Source of the DNA: Sebastes aleutianus
Lineage: Eukaryota > Chordata > Actinopteri > Perciformes > Sebastidae
Direction: 5' to 3'
Length of the DNA stretch: 64,000 nt
NCBI GenBank assembly: GCA_916700875.1
Contig: CAKAKS010000034.1
Span: forward strand, 10,574,695 to 10,638,694
Part shown: piece by piece, positions 1-10,039 of the stretch
Numbering within the stretch: the stretch's first letter is position 1
Layout of the letters: each line of letters begins with the position of its first letter
Program-made: the position numbers and the translations under genes
Notes under the pieces: generated by a model
Told to the model about the DNA's origin: nothing
The model's input: the letters and a program-made list of their open reading frames with translations, nothing else
Database searches by the model: none

Positions 1-250
1 GTCTTCCGACCACTCAAAGCTCTTTACCCTACATGTCAGCATTCACCCATTCACACACACATTCATAAACTGATGGCAGAGGCTGCTATACAAGGTGCCA
101 ACTTTGCCCATCAGGATCTAATCTAAATACTCATTCACACACCGATGGCTATGCCTTCGGGAGCAATTTGGGGTTAAGTGTCTTGCTCAAGGACACATCG
201 ACATGTGACCCGGAGCAGCCGGGGTTCGAACCCCCGACCTTCTGATTGGT
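1..250 (-). mobile_element. tRNA-derived SINE (3' part reaches the window edge)
   Basis: Read on the minus strand, the segment near 205-250 has a tRNA-like B-box core (GGTTCGAACCCC) next to a tRNA-type head. This is followed by the 'CTTGAGCAAGACACTTAACC' block and a tail about GTGTGTGAATGGGTGAATG and AAAGAGCTTTGAGTGGTCGG. I recognise this arrangement as a widespread teleost tRNA-derived SINE. The tail runs off the left edge, so the tail-side target-site duplication cannot be seen. A functional tRNA is unlikely because no cloverleaf of normal length closes around the B box. Confidence 0.75.
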
Positions 251-734
251 GGACGACCTGGTGAAAGCGAAACCTTACGCTTGTGAGCACAAAGACAACT
301 ACACATTGTTGTTTTCACACGGGATGCAAACCCTAGCGTTCTGGGTGAAAACCCTCTGTTTTGTGTCCCGTCCATCACCCCCGACAACCACCCCATATGG
401 AGTTTCACGCTGTCTATACTACAGCGCCTGACTTCCGCTTCTGCTCCTGTCATAAGTACTGCGGTCACTAGAGGTTGTTATTGTGTTCTTTTATACCTTC
501 TTTCGGCGATCTACCATGTAAATAGATGATAAAACCTACTAGTGGGCGTAGAAGGCCCCTGTTGACCCACATCTATGGAGCTTATAGCGACTGATAACAC
601 ATATTTAATAGCCTGACAACAGTCTGATCAGCTGCCAAAGCAATGTATTTTAAAAATTGTTAAATATAGAAGATGTCTTTAAGCGGACCATTAGATTATT
701 TTTAGTGAGTGTCACTCTGTGTCTATTTTTTCAG
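251..734. other. Intron or upstream sequence of the WxxW gene
   Basis: There is no recognisable exon here. The missing first half of the upstream WxxW domain (the part with the CWTxW motif) is not found in this stretch in any frame, so the preceding exon must lie left of the window. A polypyrimidine stretch ending in TTTTTTCAG at 725-734 is the acceptor for the next exon. Confidence 0.6.
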
Positions 735-847
735 AAGTGACACATATGCAGGATTCATCTGCAGAAACGGGGACCAAACCAAGACGAAGATGTGTAGCGA
801 TTATCGCGTTCGTTTCAGCTGCCATCCCCCTTTCTGTGGTGGAGGAG
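735..847 (+). CDS. WxxW-domain protein, exon coding the C-terminal half of the penultimate WxxW domain
   Basis: The exon is bounded by TTTTTTCAG and GTACTG. With one leading base it reads SDTYAGFICRNGDQ, then a CSDYRVRFSC block and a short HPPFCGGG linker. The GF-x-C-RN-x-DQ ... C-x-DY-x-VRF-x-C pattern is the second half of the WxxW domain (Mucin2_WxxW family, found in gel-forming mucins and CILP). The exon starts in phase 2 and ends in phase 1; the leftover G joins TG of the next exon to make Val directly before CWTKW. The frame is therefore continuous into the next exon. The first half of this domain lies off the window. The whole-gene identity is unknown. Confidence 0.85.
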
Positions 848-1009
848 GTACTGTATGAGCACATTCATATGGTGTTAAGCTGATAATGCGAAGTGGATTT
901 CCCCTTCTCTTTCATTGTTTGTGTGCATAAGCGTTCATTTAGAATGGTGCATTGGCTCTGCAGTTTCCCCACCAGTCATCCTCTCTCTCTCTTTTATTGC
1001 TCCTTGCAG

Positions 1010-1184
1010 TGTGCTGGACCAAGTGGTATGACCGGGACGATCCCAGTGGAACAGGAGACTGGGAGCTTTTGAGTAACCTGAGGACAGAAAACCCAGGACA
1101 AATCTGTGCAACACCTCTGTACATTCAGGCTGTTACCACTGACACAATGACGCCAGCCATCGCCACAGGGGAGATCCTCCATAT
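1010..1184 (+). CDS. WxxW-domain protein, exon coding the N-terminal half of the last WxxW domain
   Basis: The exon is preceded by TTGCAG and followed by GTAAGT. It encodes the opening of a WxxW domain: CWTKWYDRDDPSGTGDWE, then a leucine/charged segment, NPGQIC, and an ATGEILH end. The two tryptophans of CWTKW and the DxDDPSGxGDWE stretch are family hallmarks; in relatives this W-x-x-W motif can be C-mannosylated and the domain sits in secreted matrix or mucus proteins. It enters in phase 1 and leaves in phase 2 (CAT AT|), joining the next exon as H-I-L-N. A longer reading frame from 952 includes intron sequence upstream and should not be used as a start. Confidence 0.9.
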
Positions 1185-1816
1185 GTAAGTTGCCTCCTAG
1201 GGAAATATTTTAAATGTTTGCTAATTTTACTACCAACATCCCAAAAATAAATCAATACTTCACACTCAACATTAAAACCTCTTTCCCAAACTTTCCAAAT
1301 CATCAAGCTGTACTGCCTGGAGCTACCGCTTAAACAGTGAATAGAAACTTTGTAGATGCACATTTACATTAGATGAGATGAAATTTTAATGAGCCCCACG
1401 AGGAAACTGGGTAATAGGCACATAATGACTGAAGGTTTTAGCTGAGCCTTACTTTATTCTTTTGCTAACAGCTTTGTTTGAGAAAACAGAGTCTTTGTGG
1501 TCTGAGGAGTAAGAAACGCGAATAACCCAATTTATTGGTATTTCTTATGATTATTTTCTTATATTTTCATTGGATATTTAAAAGCTGAAAAGAAGTCGCA
1601 CCTGGCATCAAGAAAAAAATGAGAATAGAGATGGGGATAAAGAGATTTAATTTGTATTTGACCAACTATATCATGTTTTTTAATCACAGATAAACACTAA
1701 TTTGTGGTTTTATCAATGTACCCCATTAAAAGAAGTTCTTGTTTGGTTTCAATGTGATCTCCTCTGCTTTATATAATATCATACTGATTCACTAACTGCT
1801 TGGAATCATTTTTCAG
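1185..1816. other. Phase-2 intron inside the last WxxW domain
   Basis: The intron is 632 bp, with GTAAGT donor and TTTTTCAG acceptor. It is AT-rich. I see no repeat family or structured element in it. Confidence 0.8.
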
Positions 1817-1910
1817 CCTCAATCCAACTCAGGGATTTGTTTGCCGCAATATGGACCAGAAATCTGGCACGTGCCGTGACTACAAAGTTCGGTTTGGGTG
1901 CCCATGCTAG
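1817..1910 (+). CDS. WxxW-domain protein, last exon with stop codon
   Basis: The exon completes the final WxxW domain: LNPTQGFVCRNMDQ, then SGTCRDYKVRFGCPC and a TAG stop at 1908-1910. Joined to the previous exon it gives an 88-residue domain from CWTKW to the C-terminal cysteine, with the cysteine spacing of the family. The protein ends two residues after the last conserved Cys, so nothing follows the domain. At least one further WxxW domain precedes it, so the gene probably encodes a secreted tandem-WxxW protein. It could be a CILP-like or mucin-5AC-like gene; I cannot name the orthologue from two domains. Confidence 0.88.
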
Positions 1911-2360
1911 GATTAAGCCCTGACGCCACAACAAACACTGACACGGATAAGAAGAGACAACGTTCACAGTTTTATCATTTGTTTTGGTCTGATTTTTCTT
2001 TCCTGTTATATTGTACTTCTTAGGCATTTTTCACAGCAGATATTTTGACTTGTAGGAAAAGCAAAGATGTTGCTAGTAACATTAACGATGGTTCTGTTCT
2101 ATTCAAGTGTCCCAGCGAGCCTTCATTTGTGATACCAGGACCCTGAAGCCTATGTGCAGCTCAATGGAATCCAGCCATAGTTGATTGTATTATTAACATC
2201 TGTGCTTTTACCATGCCAACATGTCTTCTGTGGAAAAAATACCTATCATGTGCTTTATCAGTCTATCTTTTCTCTTTTTTTCTAGTGATTATGAAATCAT
2301 TATCTTGTATTGTAGGAAATTAATCAACAGTAAATAGCAATAAAACTGCTTATAAACTGC
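1911..2360 (+). other. 3' UTR of the WxxW gene with AATAAA signal
   Basis: After the stop codon there is non-coding, AT-rich sequence up to a canonical AATAAA at 2339-2344. Cleavage is expected about 10-30 bases further on. A stretch near 2080-2145 resembles a repeat fragment that recurs near 8107-8180, so part of the UTR is repeat-derived. Confidence 0.6.
2339..2344 (+). terminator. Polyadenylation signal AATAAA
   Basis: A canonical hexamer about 430 bases after the stop codon of the WxxW gene, with no stronger candidate in between. Exact cleavage site not determinable. Confidence 0.55.
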
Positions 2361-2599
2361 AAATCCCTTTTGTCATTAAGTTTTACTCATAACAACTCTG
2401 CCCAGCTTATTAGGATCATACTAATGAGCTCACACGCTTACATGAACTCATGATTTGGTGTGTTTTCAAGAGATGGTGGGAACCAATATGATATATAGAC
2501 AGTAGGAGGTGCTGGATAGCATATCAACAGCAATGTGGGAAAGTAAAAAAAAAACATACAGTATGTCAGTGAATCTGAATTTCATATCAACATACATGC

Positions 2600-2830
2600 G
2601 TGCACCACAAACTGTATATAAGAAGTGGATGTAGTCACCATGATGTCACCCATTGGTTTGTGGACTGCTGTATTGAAGCCTCGAGTTTGGCCAGAGACAG
2701 TTCAGAAAGGAGATGTGCAAAGGGAGTCAGTTTCCTGTATGTGTGTCACATGGGATTCTCCACTGCCCCGTCCTTTGAAGAGACGAGCAGCATGTCCTGA
2801 GTCTATTAACTCCAATGGGAGAAATGAACG
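2600..2830. repeat. Dispersed teleost repeat fragment
   Basis: The sequence around CTGTATATAAGAAGTGGATG, GTCACCATGATGTCACCCA and TGAAGCCTCGAGTTTGGC matches, from memory, a dispersed repeat common in spiny-rayed fish. The open frames across it have no protein resemblance. Family assignment is uncertain. Confidence 0.45.
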
Positions 2831-3057
2831 TGTATACAGATTATGACAGATTATTTTGCCCCGTAGTCACCAAAGTAAATATTGGACCCATTTTTCACAA
2901 CATTCCGACACCAGCAACACACTCTCGTGAGAATTGGCAACTAATGTCCGCTAACGCCCTAGCTAACTCATTTTCATAATGCCAAATAGAGCTATTAGCT
3001 GTGTAAATATCTAATGTCAGCAAAAAAAAAATACAAATACATAATGCAAATATAACC

Positions 3058-3225
3058 TTGGCACATTGTGTGGAGTTTGCATGTTCTCCCCGTGTTTGCG
3101 CAGGTTTTCTCCAGGTTCTCTGGCTTCCTCCCACAGTCCAAAGACATGCAGGTTTGGTTAATTGTGGAATCTAAATTGCCCATTGGTGTGAATGTGAGCA
3201 TGAATGTTTGTCTGTCTCAGGTCAG
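3058..3225 (+). mobile_element. Retroelement-derived fragment (LINE/SINE tail type)
   Basis: The run GTGTGGAGTTTGCATGTTCT through CCTCCCACAGTCCAAAGACA to AATTGCCCATTGGTGTGAAT is a very common fish repeat core that I recognise from non-LTR-derived sequence. There is no poly-A or clear target-site duplication, so it is an old fragment. Confidence 0.55.
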
Positions 3226-5989
3226 TACAGGTTTCAGTACAGGTTTAGTGTCTTCACTAACTCTCTCTCTCTTCCCTCTGACCTTAATCACACCTCTGTC
3301 ATGTTTCCCTCAAAGTCAAATGCTGCTGATGTGAGCCTCCACCTACACAAGTTCTCCTGGATGTACACACATACGAGCGCAGACACATATACACAGCGAG
3401 GGGAGCATTGAGATACAAGGTGATTCCTTCTACATCAACACCGTCAACATTTCCTCAAGAGATAAGCACTTGCGATAGGTGCCGAAAAAGGAACAGTGCA
3501 GTGCATCATACAGAATGTGAAATGAGGGGAGGAAACTTTTTCCGCTGTCTGCTGTGGGGAAACCTTGTGTTCTTTGGGTGTTTTTGCTAATGCTTGCATG
3601 CTTGCACGGCATCAATATTTCTGCCCTTTTGGTGGCATTTAGCTGTGAGTATGCATGTCTGTCATCCAGTGTTGCAGTGGAGAAAAGAAAAGACAAAGAA
3701 GAAGAGGAGGGACGGAGTAAACTGGATGCAATCTGGGGAACGTCCCCTCTGCACTTTTTTTATGATAAAAATGAAGAGGAGCGGTAAAATGAAATCTGCA
3801 CTGAACTGAAGTGCAACAGAAGTGCTGAAGTTCAGAGCATTATGGTGTTCCATTCTCCTCCATTAATCTCCCAATATTCCATGGCTGTGAAGGCCTATTT
3901 ATAGACCAGGGGATGATTAAGTGGTGAAGCACTGTGCCACACAGGGAACCAAGCTCATTTTCTTTTTTCTCGTCCTCTCTCTTCCTTACTCATTCTCTAC
4001 CTACTTCTCTTTCTTCCCCTCCCTCGGCGACTTTATCTTCCTTCTCGCTATCTTCTCGCTCTTTCTCTCCGTCCTCCTCTTTTTCATACAGTATATTATA
4101 TTCCTTCACATAGTTTTAGTTGCCTTGCAGTGAAATTATGTTAGACTCAAGGGGGTATGGATAAGTCCTTCAATTCCATTTTTTCCCCCTGTTAAGCATG
4201 TGACAAAAGGGTTTATGGAAGTGTTAATTGTTATGAGGCCACACGAGGAAGAGTGACAGCCTTAACAAGCGAGGCTAAAACCCCATCCAGCATGTTTTCA
4301 CAGCTAAGTCAAGCTGGATCAAGACTGAAGGATGTCCATTAGGTGGGAAATGCAGCAGGGAAAATATGCACAGAGAGATCCTACTTATACCTATTGCAAG
4401 GTGTCCTTGAGTGGAAGTAGAGCAGTGCGCGGGGAAAAAAGGGTTAAGCTCATTTTCATGTGTAAGACGTGATTAATGGGGGAGAGGGAAGGAGGAGAAG
4501 GAGAGGAGAGGAGATGAGAGGAGAGGACTGACCTCGCCGAGCTCAAGACCGGCCTTGTTTTATCACCTCCAGAACAGTGGGGGCATAAATGAGATCAAAC
4601 CCTTCTTTATGTTTCCACACGGACGCTCTATCTGCTGGTCTCCGTCCAGAGTTTTCCCTGGGTTTTTACACAGGCTTAGGTGGCAACATTTTACTGCAGG
4701 GTGGATTTTGTACAGGGCTTACTGTAGATGCTGAGGACCTCATTCTAACAAGTATTTGTCTATTAAAACCACTCCAAGGATTTGTGCAAGGAAGCCACTG
4801 AAAGTAATTCAGAAAACTTTTGAATATGTTAAAATTACCATTTTGTCTGCCAGAAAAAAGCAGGTGTCTGCGTATAATTGTGAGTTGGATGCTTAGAATT
4901 TCATACTGAGAGTTTATGCAACCGTTTCTCTATCTAATGCAATGAATTTGATTGTTTCGTAGGAGCAAAAGAGACGTCCGTCTTTCTGTCTATTCAAGTT
5001 TTGCATTGAAAGTAGCTAAACGTATTGCGACATCTCATATGTCTTTAATCTCTCAGAGTTCTTTGCAACCATTAACAACCGGGTGCTTGACAGATTCGTC
5101 ACACTATTTAGTATTTCTGTTTATCTGTCCAATATATTTCTGTACCACTGCAGTCTTGGCAACTCATGAAAACACTTGAGCTGTAGACGGCACAGTCCAT
5201 GTACCTTGAGTTATTTTTAATAAATCCCTAACCAGGCACTTTGATAATTCTCAAATCCATGCGTCAAATGCCATTTAATATAAAGACACGAATTTATCAC
5301 ATTTATGACGGTATAAATTTGATTCATGCTGAATTACGTGTAAATGAATAGCTCCATAACCTCACATCGCTACACTCTGTGGGTAGTGAAACAGCAACTT
5401 TAAATCCCTCTTACCAAAGCAATATGAGCCTGGAAAGCTATTAGAGCATGACTCCTTCGAGATGAACAAGACAAAAGCATTATGCCTGTACCTTTCCGGA
5501 AGGTGAGAACAATACCAGGCTATTTTCACTCTGACAAGCCATATTAGTCGTGCCAGCTTTTGCCTGGCGGCAACTCCTGCGTGATAGCTGTCTGGGACAT
5601 TTTGTTTCCAGTCACAGTAGCTGATCCCTTGATTGAAAACATTGAATGCTGAGAGGGTGTTATCCCTGTTTGGAGTTTCTGATCCTGGATGTCTGAGGCA
5701 ACTGCTGGGCCCTTTCATCCCCTTCTGCAACAGTTGATCCCTGGATCTTTGTGGAAACAGAGTGGATTGTATTACTGAGATGGAAGCATAAAAAGGTCGA
5801 CAAGACTTTTTTAGGTGTGTAACTGTTTTCATGCATCAATTAAATTTTCAGTAGGGAGAACGTTTTTGGCATCATTGGGCAAAAATTCCATAATAACCTT
5901 TCAGCATATTGTAATTTGAGTGTTCAGAGAGAAAACTAGAATTCTGCACCTCATCACGGCTCTGTTTTCAGGCTTTAAAAAATCTGTGA
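3226..5989. other. Intergenic DNA, no gene recognised
   Basis: Unique-looking sequence with a pyrimidine-rich block (3955-4080) and a purine-rich GGAGA block (4480-4530). The longest open frame in the window lies here on the minus strand (5362-5832, 156 codons). It has no recognisable domain, no splice context that helps, and reads as non-protein composition. Confidence 0.6.
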
Positions 5990-6069
5990 CAGGAGACTTT
6001 GGCCAATCACAGGTCATTTCAGAGAGAGAGAGCGTTCCTATTTAGCGTTCCTATTGGTTGTGCTCTGGC

Positions 6070-6482
6070 TGAAGGGCGGTGCTTGGTATTTCCTCAACAT
6101 CGCTGCCGGGTCACACATTTTCTCATTTTACAGTACACTACAAGATGTTTCTGAAAACATTTTAGGCGACAAATAGACATTACAGTAACAGAATATTGAT
6201 TCATATTTGATCAGCGCTGCCTAGTTTGACTGTTTGATTGGAGGTTGCGAGTGATTGACATCTGCTCATAGACGGCAGGCTCTGATTGGATGTTTTCTTC
6301 CGGTCTGTGAAATCTTGCAGATCCCATAAGGAGCATCGGAGGACACCGGAGGACACAGAGGAACATGATTTTTTTCCAGATTACCTGCCCCATGCACTAC
6401 TGTCAGCAAATAGTGACCGTTTTATAAAAATAACTTTTTTTTTAAAATCATATTTGCTCCATTTCTACCCACTGCAGCATTG
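6070..6482 (-). mobile_element. Non-autonomous DNA element (MITE-like), copy 1
   Basis: Clearly homologous, in inverted orientation, to 63289-63688. Shared blocks include GGGCGGTGC, ACAGTACACTACAAGATGTT, GATTCATATTTGATCAGCGC, GAGGAACATGATTTTTTTC and CCGTTTTATAAAAATA, ending at ACTGCAGCAT where the other copy has its CTGCAGCTTTAA terminus. The left terminus is eroded. Confidence 0.75.
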
Positions 6483-6993
6483 TGTCAACACAGGTCTATG
6501 TTTATATAACATGCTGATGTGTTGGTGGAATTCACATTTACAGGATGTCTCTTTTCTCAGTGGTCTGTAAAATGGTGAGAATTAGATCAAGCCCTAATGA
6601 GTCACTAATAGGCATCAAGAGAGCCCATTAACAAAGCCCCAGATGTATGAAAATCACCCGAGCGTGTCCGCTCTTTGTTTACACTTCCATGTCTTGCTCC
6701 GGAAAGGCCCTCCTCCTCTCGCTTTTGTTCGTGGACACCAACGATGGAGATGTCTTTGCAGAAAGAAAAGTTTATTGGAGGCTTTTCCTGTATCAGAATG
6801 TAAAGCCTCTCTTATTCTCTACTCTGTTTCTCTGCAGGCAGACCCTTGGCACCGACTAGTCCGATGGGGAAAGTCACTTTTTGCAAGCATTGCCAAGATT
6901 TCTATTTGATGGCCAAACTATGTAGGCAGACGGATGCATCTGTCCACATTCTGTCTATTCCTCTCTTCCAAACTTTCTCTCTTGGGTCTCTAT

Positions 6994-6996
<3 letters not shown>

Positions 6997-7040
<44 letters not shown>

Positions 7041-7071
7041 ACACACACATGCGCACACACACACACACACA
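6997..7071. repeat. Compound (TC)n / (CA)n microsatellite
   Basis: About 40 bases of TC repeats run into interrupted CA repeats. A separate TG tract follows at 7205-7237. Confidence 0.95.
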
Positions 7072-7239
7072 GTGGGCTGTTTCCTCATCGTTCACACTGA
7101 GAAATGCCCTGTAAGGACGTCCTTATCCTGCAAACCAGACTCTGCTGGATGCTCTGTAATAACAACTCCAGCTGTCCACCATCCAATCAGCCAGGCTCTC
7201 TGCTGTGTGTGTGTGTGTGTGTGGTGTGTGTGTGTGCGT

Positions 7240-8195
7240 TGTTGTGGGTCTGTGTCTGTGAATATGTATGATTTCTTTCCTAAGATCTGAAACCACAAAG
7301 AACAGAAAGCATTTATTTTCCCAACAAGAACAAAGACGTAAACAACTCACACAAAATAAAGAAGAGAAAAAAAAGAAAGATATTTATTTATTTCGACTTA
7401 TTTGTGTTGTTATGTTTAGGGGTTCTTATTAGAAAATCTCAGCATCTTATATTTCTCTCATAAATAATGCTGTTGACATTCAGACATAACTATTCTGAGA
7501 GCCATAAATAAAATGGAAATTTATAATAAATGAGTGCTTGGAACATGACAGGACAGACGGAAGTGGATTATGCTGCTGGAGAAGTTTGAGAAGTTTCTAT
7601 GGACAGTGTGACTTTTTTAACAACAGGAAACTGGGTCAGTTTTGCAATCCAATGTGAAATGTTGTGAATCCAAAGTGACTACAGCTGCCACAAACTTTTC
7701 AGACCCACCTCACAAGCCTATGTGTTTTAGACTCAAAATGTAGGGTTTTGATGGAGTATTCCTTTGTGGTGGCGTTTAAAGAAGCCAGATACAGATATGG
7801 GTTAATAAAGTCACCAAGAATCATCATTTTTAATTGTTGAATACAAAGTCTACAAGTGCTTTTATTTTGAACTTTTGTGAAAATGGATATGGGTCTTTTA
7901 GGGCTATGAAGCATAATCCTTCATTGGTAGCCTTGTTCATTCTTGTCTGAAATTGCGATGCTATCTTTAACTCAAACTAATTAGAAATTATGGATCCAGA
8001 GAGTGAAGTAGATTTAATTTAAGATATATAGTGTAAGTCAAATCAGAACAGGAGCCAATTTTAAGGCCCCACTATGCTCTATGCACCCACACCTGTGTGG
8101 CTAATAACAGTAACGATGGCTCAGTTCCATTAAGTGTCCCAGTAAGCCATGACAACGCTCCAGCATGCACGATACCTGATAATCTCAATGTAATG
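7240..8195. other. Intergenic DNA, little structure
   Basis: AT-rich sequence without recognisable genes. Near 8107-8180 there is a short repeat block (TAACGATGGCTCAGTTCCAT, AGTGTCCCAGTAAGCC) that also occurs in the 3' UTR of the WxxW gene near 2080-2145. Confidence 0.5.
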
Positions 8196-8204
8196 CAATT
8201 TATC

Positions 8205-8495
8205 TTAACGATTATTTTCATTGTTGATTAATCTGTTGATTATTTTCTGGATTAATTGATTAGTTTGTTTGGTTTATGGTAAAAAAAAAAATGTCGATCA
8301 GTGTTTCCCAAAGCTCAAGATGACGTCCTCAAATGTCTTGTTTTGTCCACAACTCAAAGATGTTCAGTTTACTGTCATAGAGGAGTAAAGAAACCATAAT
8401 CACATTTAAGAAGCTGGAATCAGAGAATTTGGGCCTTTTTTTCCTTTAAAAAAAATCTCGAACCGATTAATTTAATAGTTGACAACTAATTGAAT
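8205..8495 (+). mobile_element. hAT-like MITE family B, truncated copy
   Basis: The internal body of family B is present (CAGTGTTTCCCAAAGCTCAA, GATGACGTCCTCAAATGTCT, TTTGTCCACAACTCAAAGAT, TTAAGAAGCTGGAATCAGAG). The TAGGGCTGCAAC terminus and the opposite terminus are missing. It lies 1 kb upstream of a fuller copy at 9549-9888. Confidence 0.8.
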
Positions 8496-9280
8496 GTCTG
8501 AAAAGAAAAGGTCCATATTGGCATCATTACAGATCTTATTGTCCAGACAATCACCAGTATTGATTTTTTTATCATTAGGATACACTGCAATACAGATGCA
8601 CTGGACTACACCACAATAAACAATTTACAAATGATAACAAAATCAATGCATGACTCAAAACGTGGCACTTCATGGAAACAATGTCACACTATCATTTAAA
8701 ATACCTCCACATTGTGCGAAATTACTGTTGTTACTGTAATCAAGTTGTTTGTAAACACGTGCTGACAATTGTCCCGCCTACAAGTAACCTGATTGGACAG
8801 GCTCTAGAATCAGCCAATCAGTGAACAGCTTTCGTTTTCCTGCTTTTTCAAAACATCCAGCAGTAGAAACATGGAGGAGTAGGAACTCTGGAGCTAACTT
8901 CGCTACAATGAGGACGTCACAATAAGTACCAAATTGCGGAAGTATTCCTGTTTGCCAATGTCAGGTAAGCTTTATACTGTGGGTGCATTTGCTGAACCAA
9001 GAAAGTTTCCCCCTGTTATATATTGAAGCTGTGTTTTCTGTTGTGATGCCTTTTTTGACTGCAGAAAGTGAAGTGCTTTGTACGAATATCAACTTACATG
9101 GAATAGTTGTGTAATTAATATTAGTCAATATACACATGTTTTTTTTTAAATTCATTTTTATTTGGAGACAAGAGTGTTTCCATTTTTTTAATATATATAT
9201 ATAATTCAATATTCAATATACACATGTTGTATGGTAGTGCAGTGCTTTTTCCATAATGCTACAATATAGTGGGACTCATT
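8496..9280. other. Intergenic DNA between MITE copies
   Basis: AT-rich, no gene recognised. Confidence 0.5.
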
Positions 9281-9531
9281 TAGGGCTGCCCCTTCTTAGT
9301 CGACTAATCGGTCCTTTTGATCTTAGCTTACTAAGGTTTCTTTAATTGATTAGTTGTTTTTTTAAACTTGTGAGTATATTTCTGGTAAACACAATTGTTG
9401 GTGCTTTTATCTGATTCTTTGTGGAGAAACTCAGTTTCACAGATCTGTCTATTAAATCAACTAATCAATTAGTCGACAAAATCGTATGAGTGTTAGTCGA
9501 CTAAGAATTTCTTTGGTCGAGGACAGCCCTA
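9281..9531 (+). mobile_element. hAT-like MITE family A, copy 1
   Basis: It begins TAGGGCTGCCCC and ends GGACAGCCCTA, with many internal TAGTCGACTAA-type palindromic motifs. It is homologous along its length to 18084-18377. Its immediate flanks (GACTCATT left, GTTGTATT right) do not match, unlike copy 2, which points to a rearranged left edge (see findings). Confidence 0.8.
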
Positions 9532-9548
9532 GTTGTATTAAAGTCTAT

Positions 9549-9888
9549 TAGGGCTGCAACTAAACATTACTTTCATTGTTGATTAACCTGTCAATTATTT
9601 TCTTGATTAATCGATTAGTTGTTTGGTCTATAAAATGGTGAAAAATGTTGACCAATGTTTCCCAAAGCCCAAGATGACGTCCTCAAATGTCTTGTTTTGT
9701 CCACAACTCAAAGATATTCAGTTTACTGTTATAGAGAGGAGTAAAGAAACCAGAATATATTCACATTTAAGAAGCTGGAATCAGACACTTTCTCCTTTTT
9801 TTTCTTAAAAATGTACTCAAATCAATTATCAAAATAGTTGCAGATTAATTTAGTAGTTGACAACTAACCAATAATCGTTGCTGCTCTA
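9549..9888 (+). mobile_element. hAT-like MITE family B, copy 2
   Basis: Terminal motifs are TAGGGCTGCAAC and GTTGCTGCTCTA. The left flank AAGTCTAT and right flank AAGTAGTT are a decayed target-site duplication. The body contains the block ATGACGTCCTCAAATGTCTT shared with the other family B copies. Confidence 0.85.
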
Positions 9889-10000
9889 AAGTAGTTGTCA
9901 GCTAACTGGTTGGCTAGAATGAAAGGAGCTTATTTTACATTTCATTTACATTTCCAAATGGAAATAGCGCTATGTGATCCTATTTATTTAATCATGTATT

Positions 10001-10033
10001 TGTGTTAGTCGACTTTGGTCGAGGATAGCCCTA
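10001..10033 (+). mobile_element. Isolated right terminus of MITE family A
   Basis: GTTAGTCGACTTTGGTCGAG followed by GATAGCCCTA matches the last 30 or so bases of family A at 9500-9531. No left part of this second copy is present, so the unit 9281-10033 is bounded by two family A termini. Confidence 0.75.
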
Positions 10034-10039
10034 GCCTTT

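Noticed and set aside
205..250. Possible tRNA gene on the minus strand
   Set aside because: Only a B-box-like core is present and the surrounding sequence is that of a tRNA-derived SINE; acceptor and anticodon arms of a functional tRNA do not form.
952..1009. Upstream start codon for the WxxW exon at 952
   Set aside because: The sequence before 1010 is a polypyrimidine tract and acceptor (TTGCAG); the frame joins properly to the exon ending at 847, so the extra residues are intronic.
5362..5832. 156-codon open frame on the minus strand, the longest in the window
   Set aside because: It has no recognisable domain, signal or splice context, and its composition looks like random translation. 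It lies in intergenic DNA without promoter or poly-A cues. A translated search would settle it.
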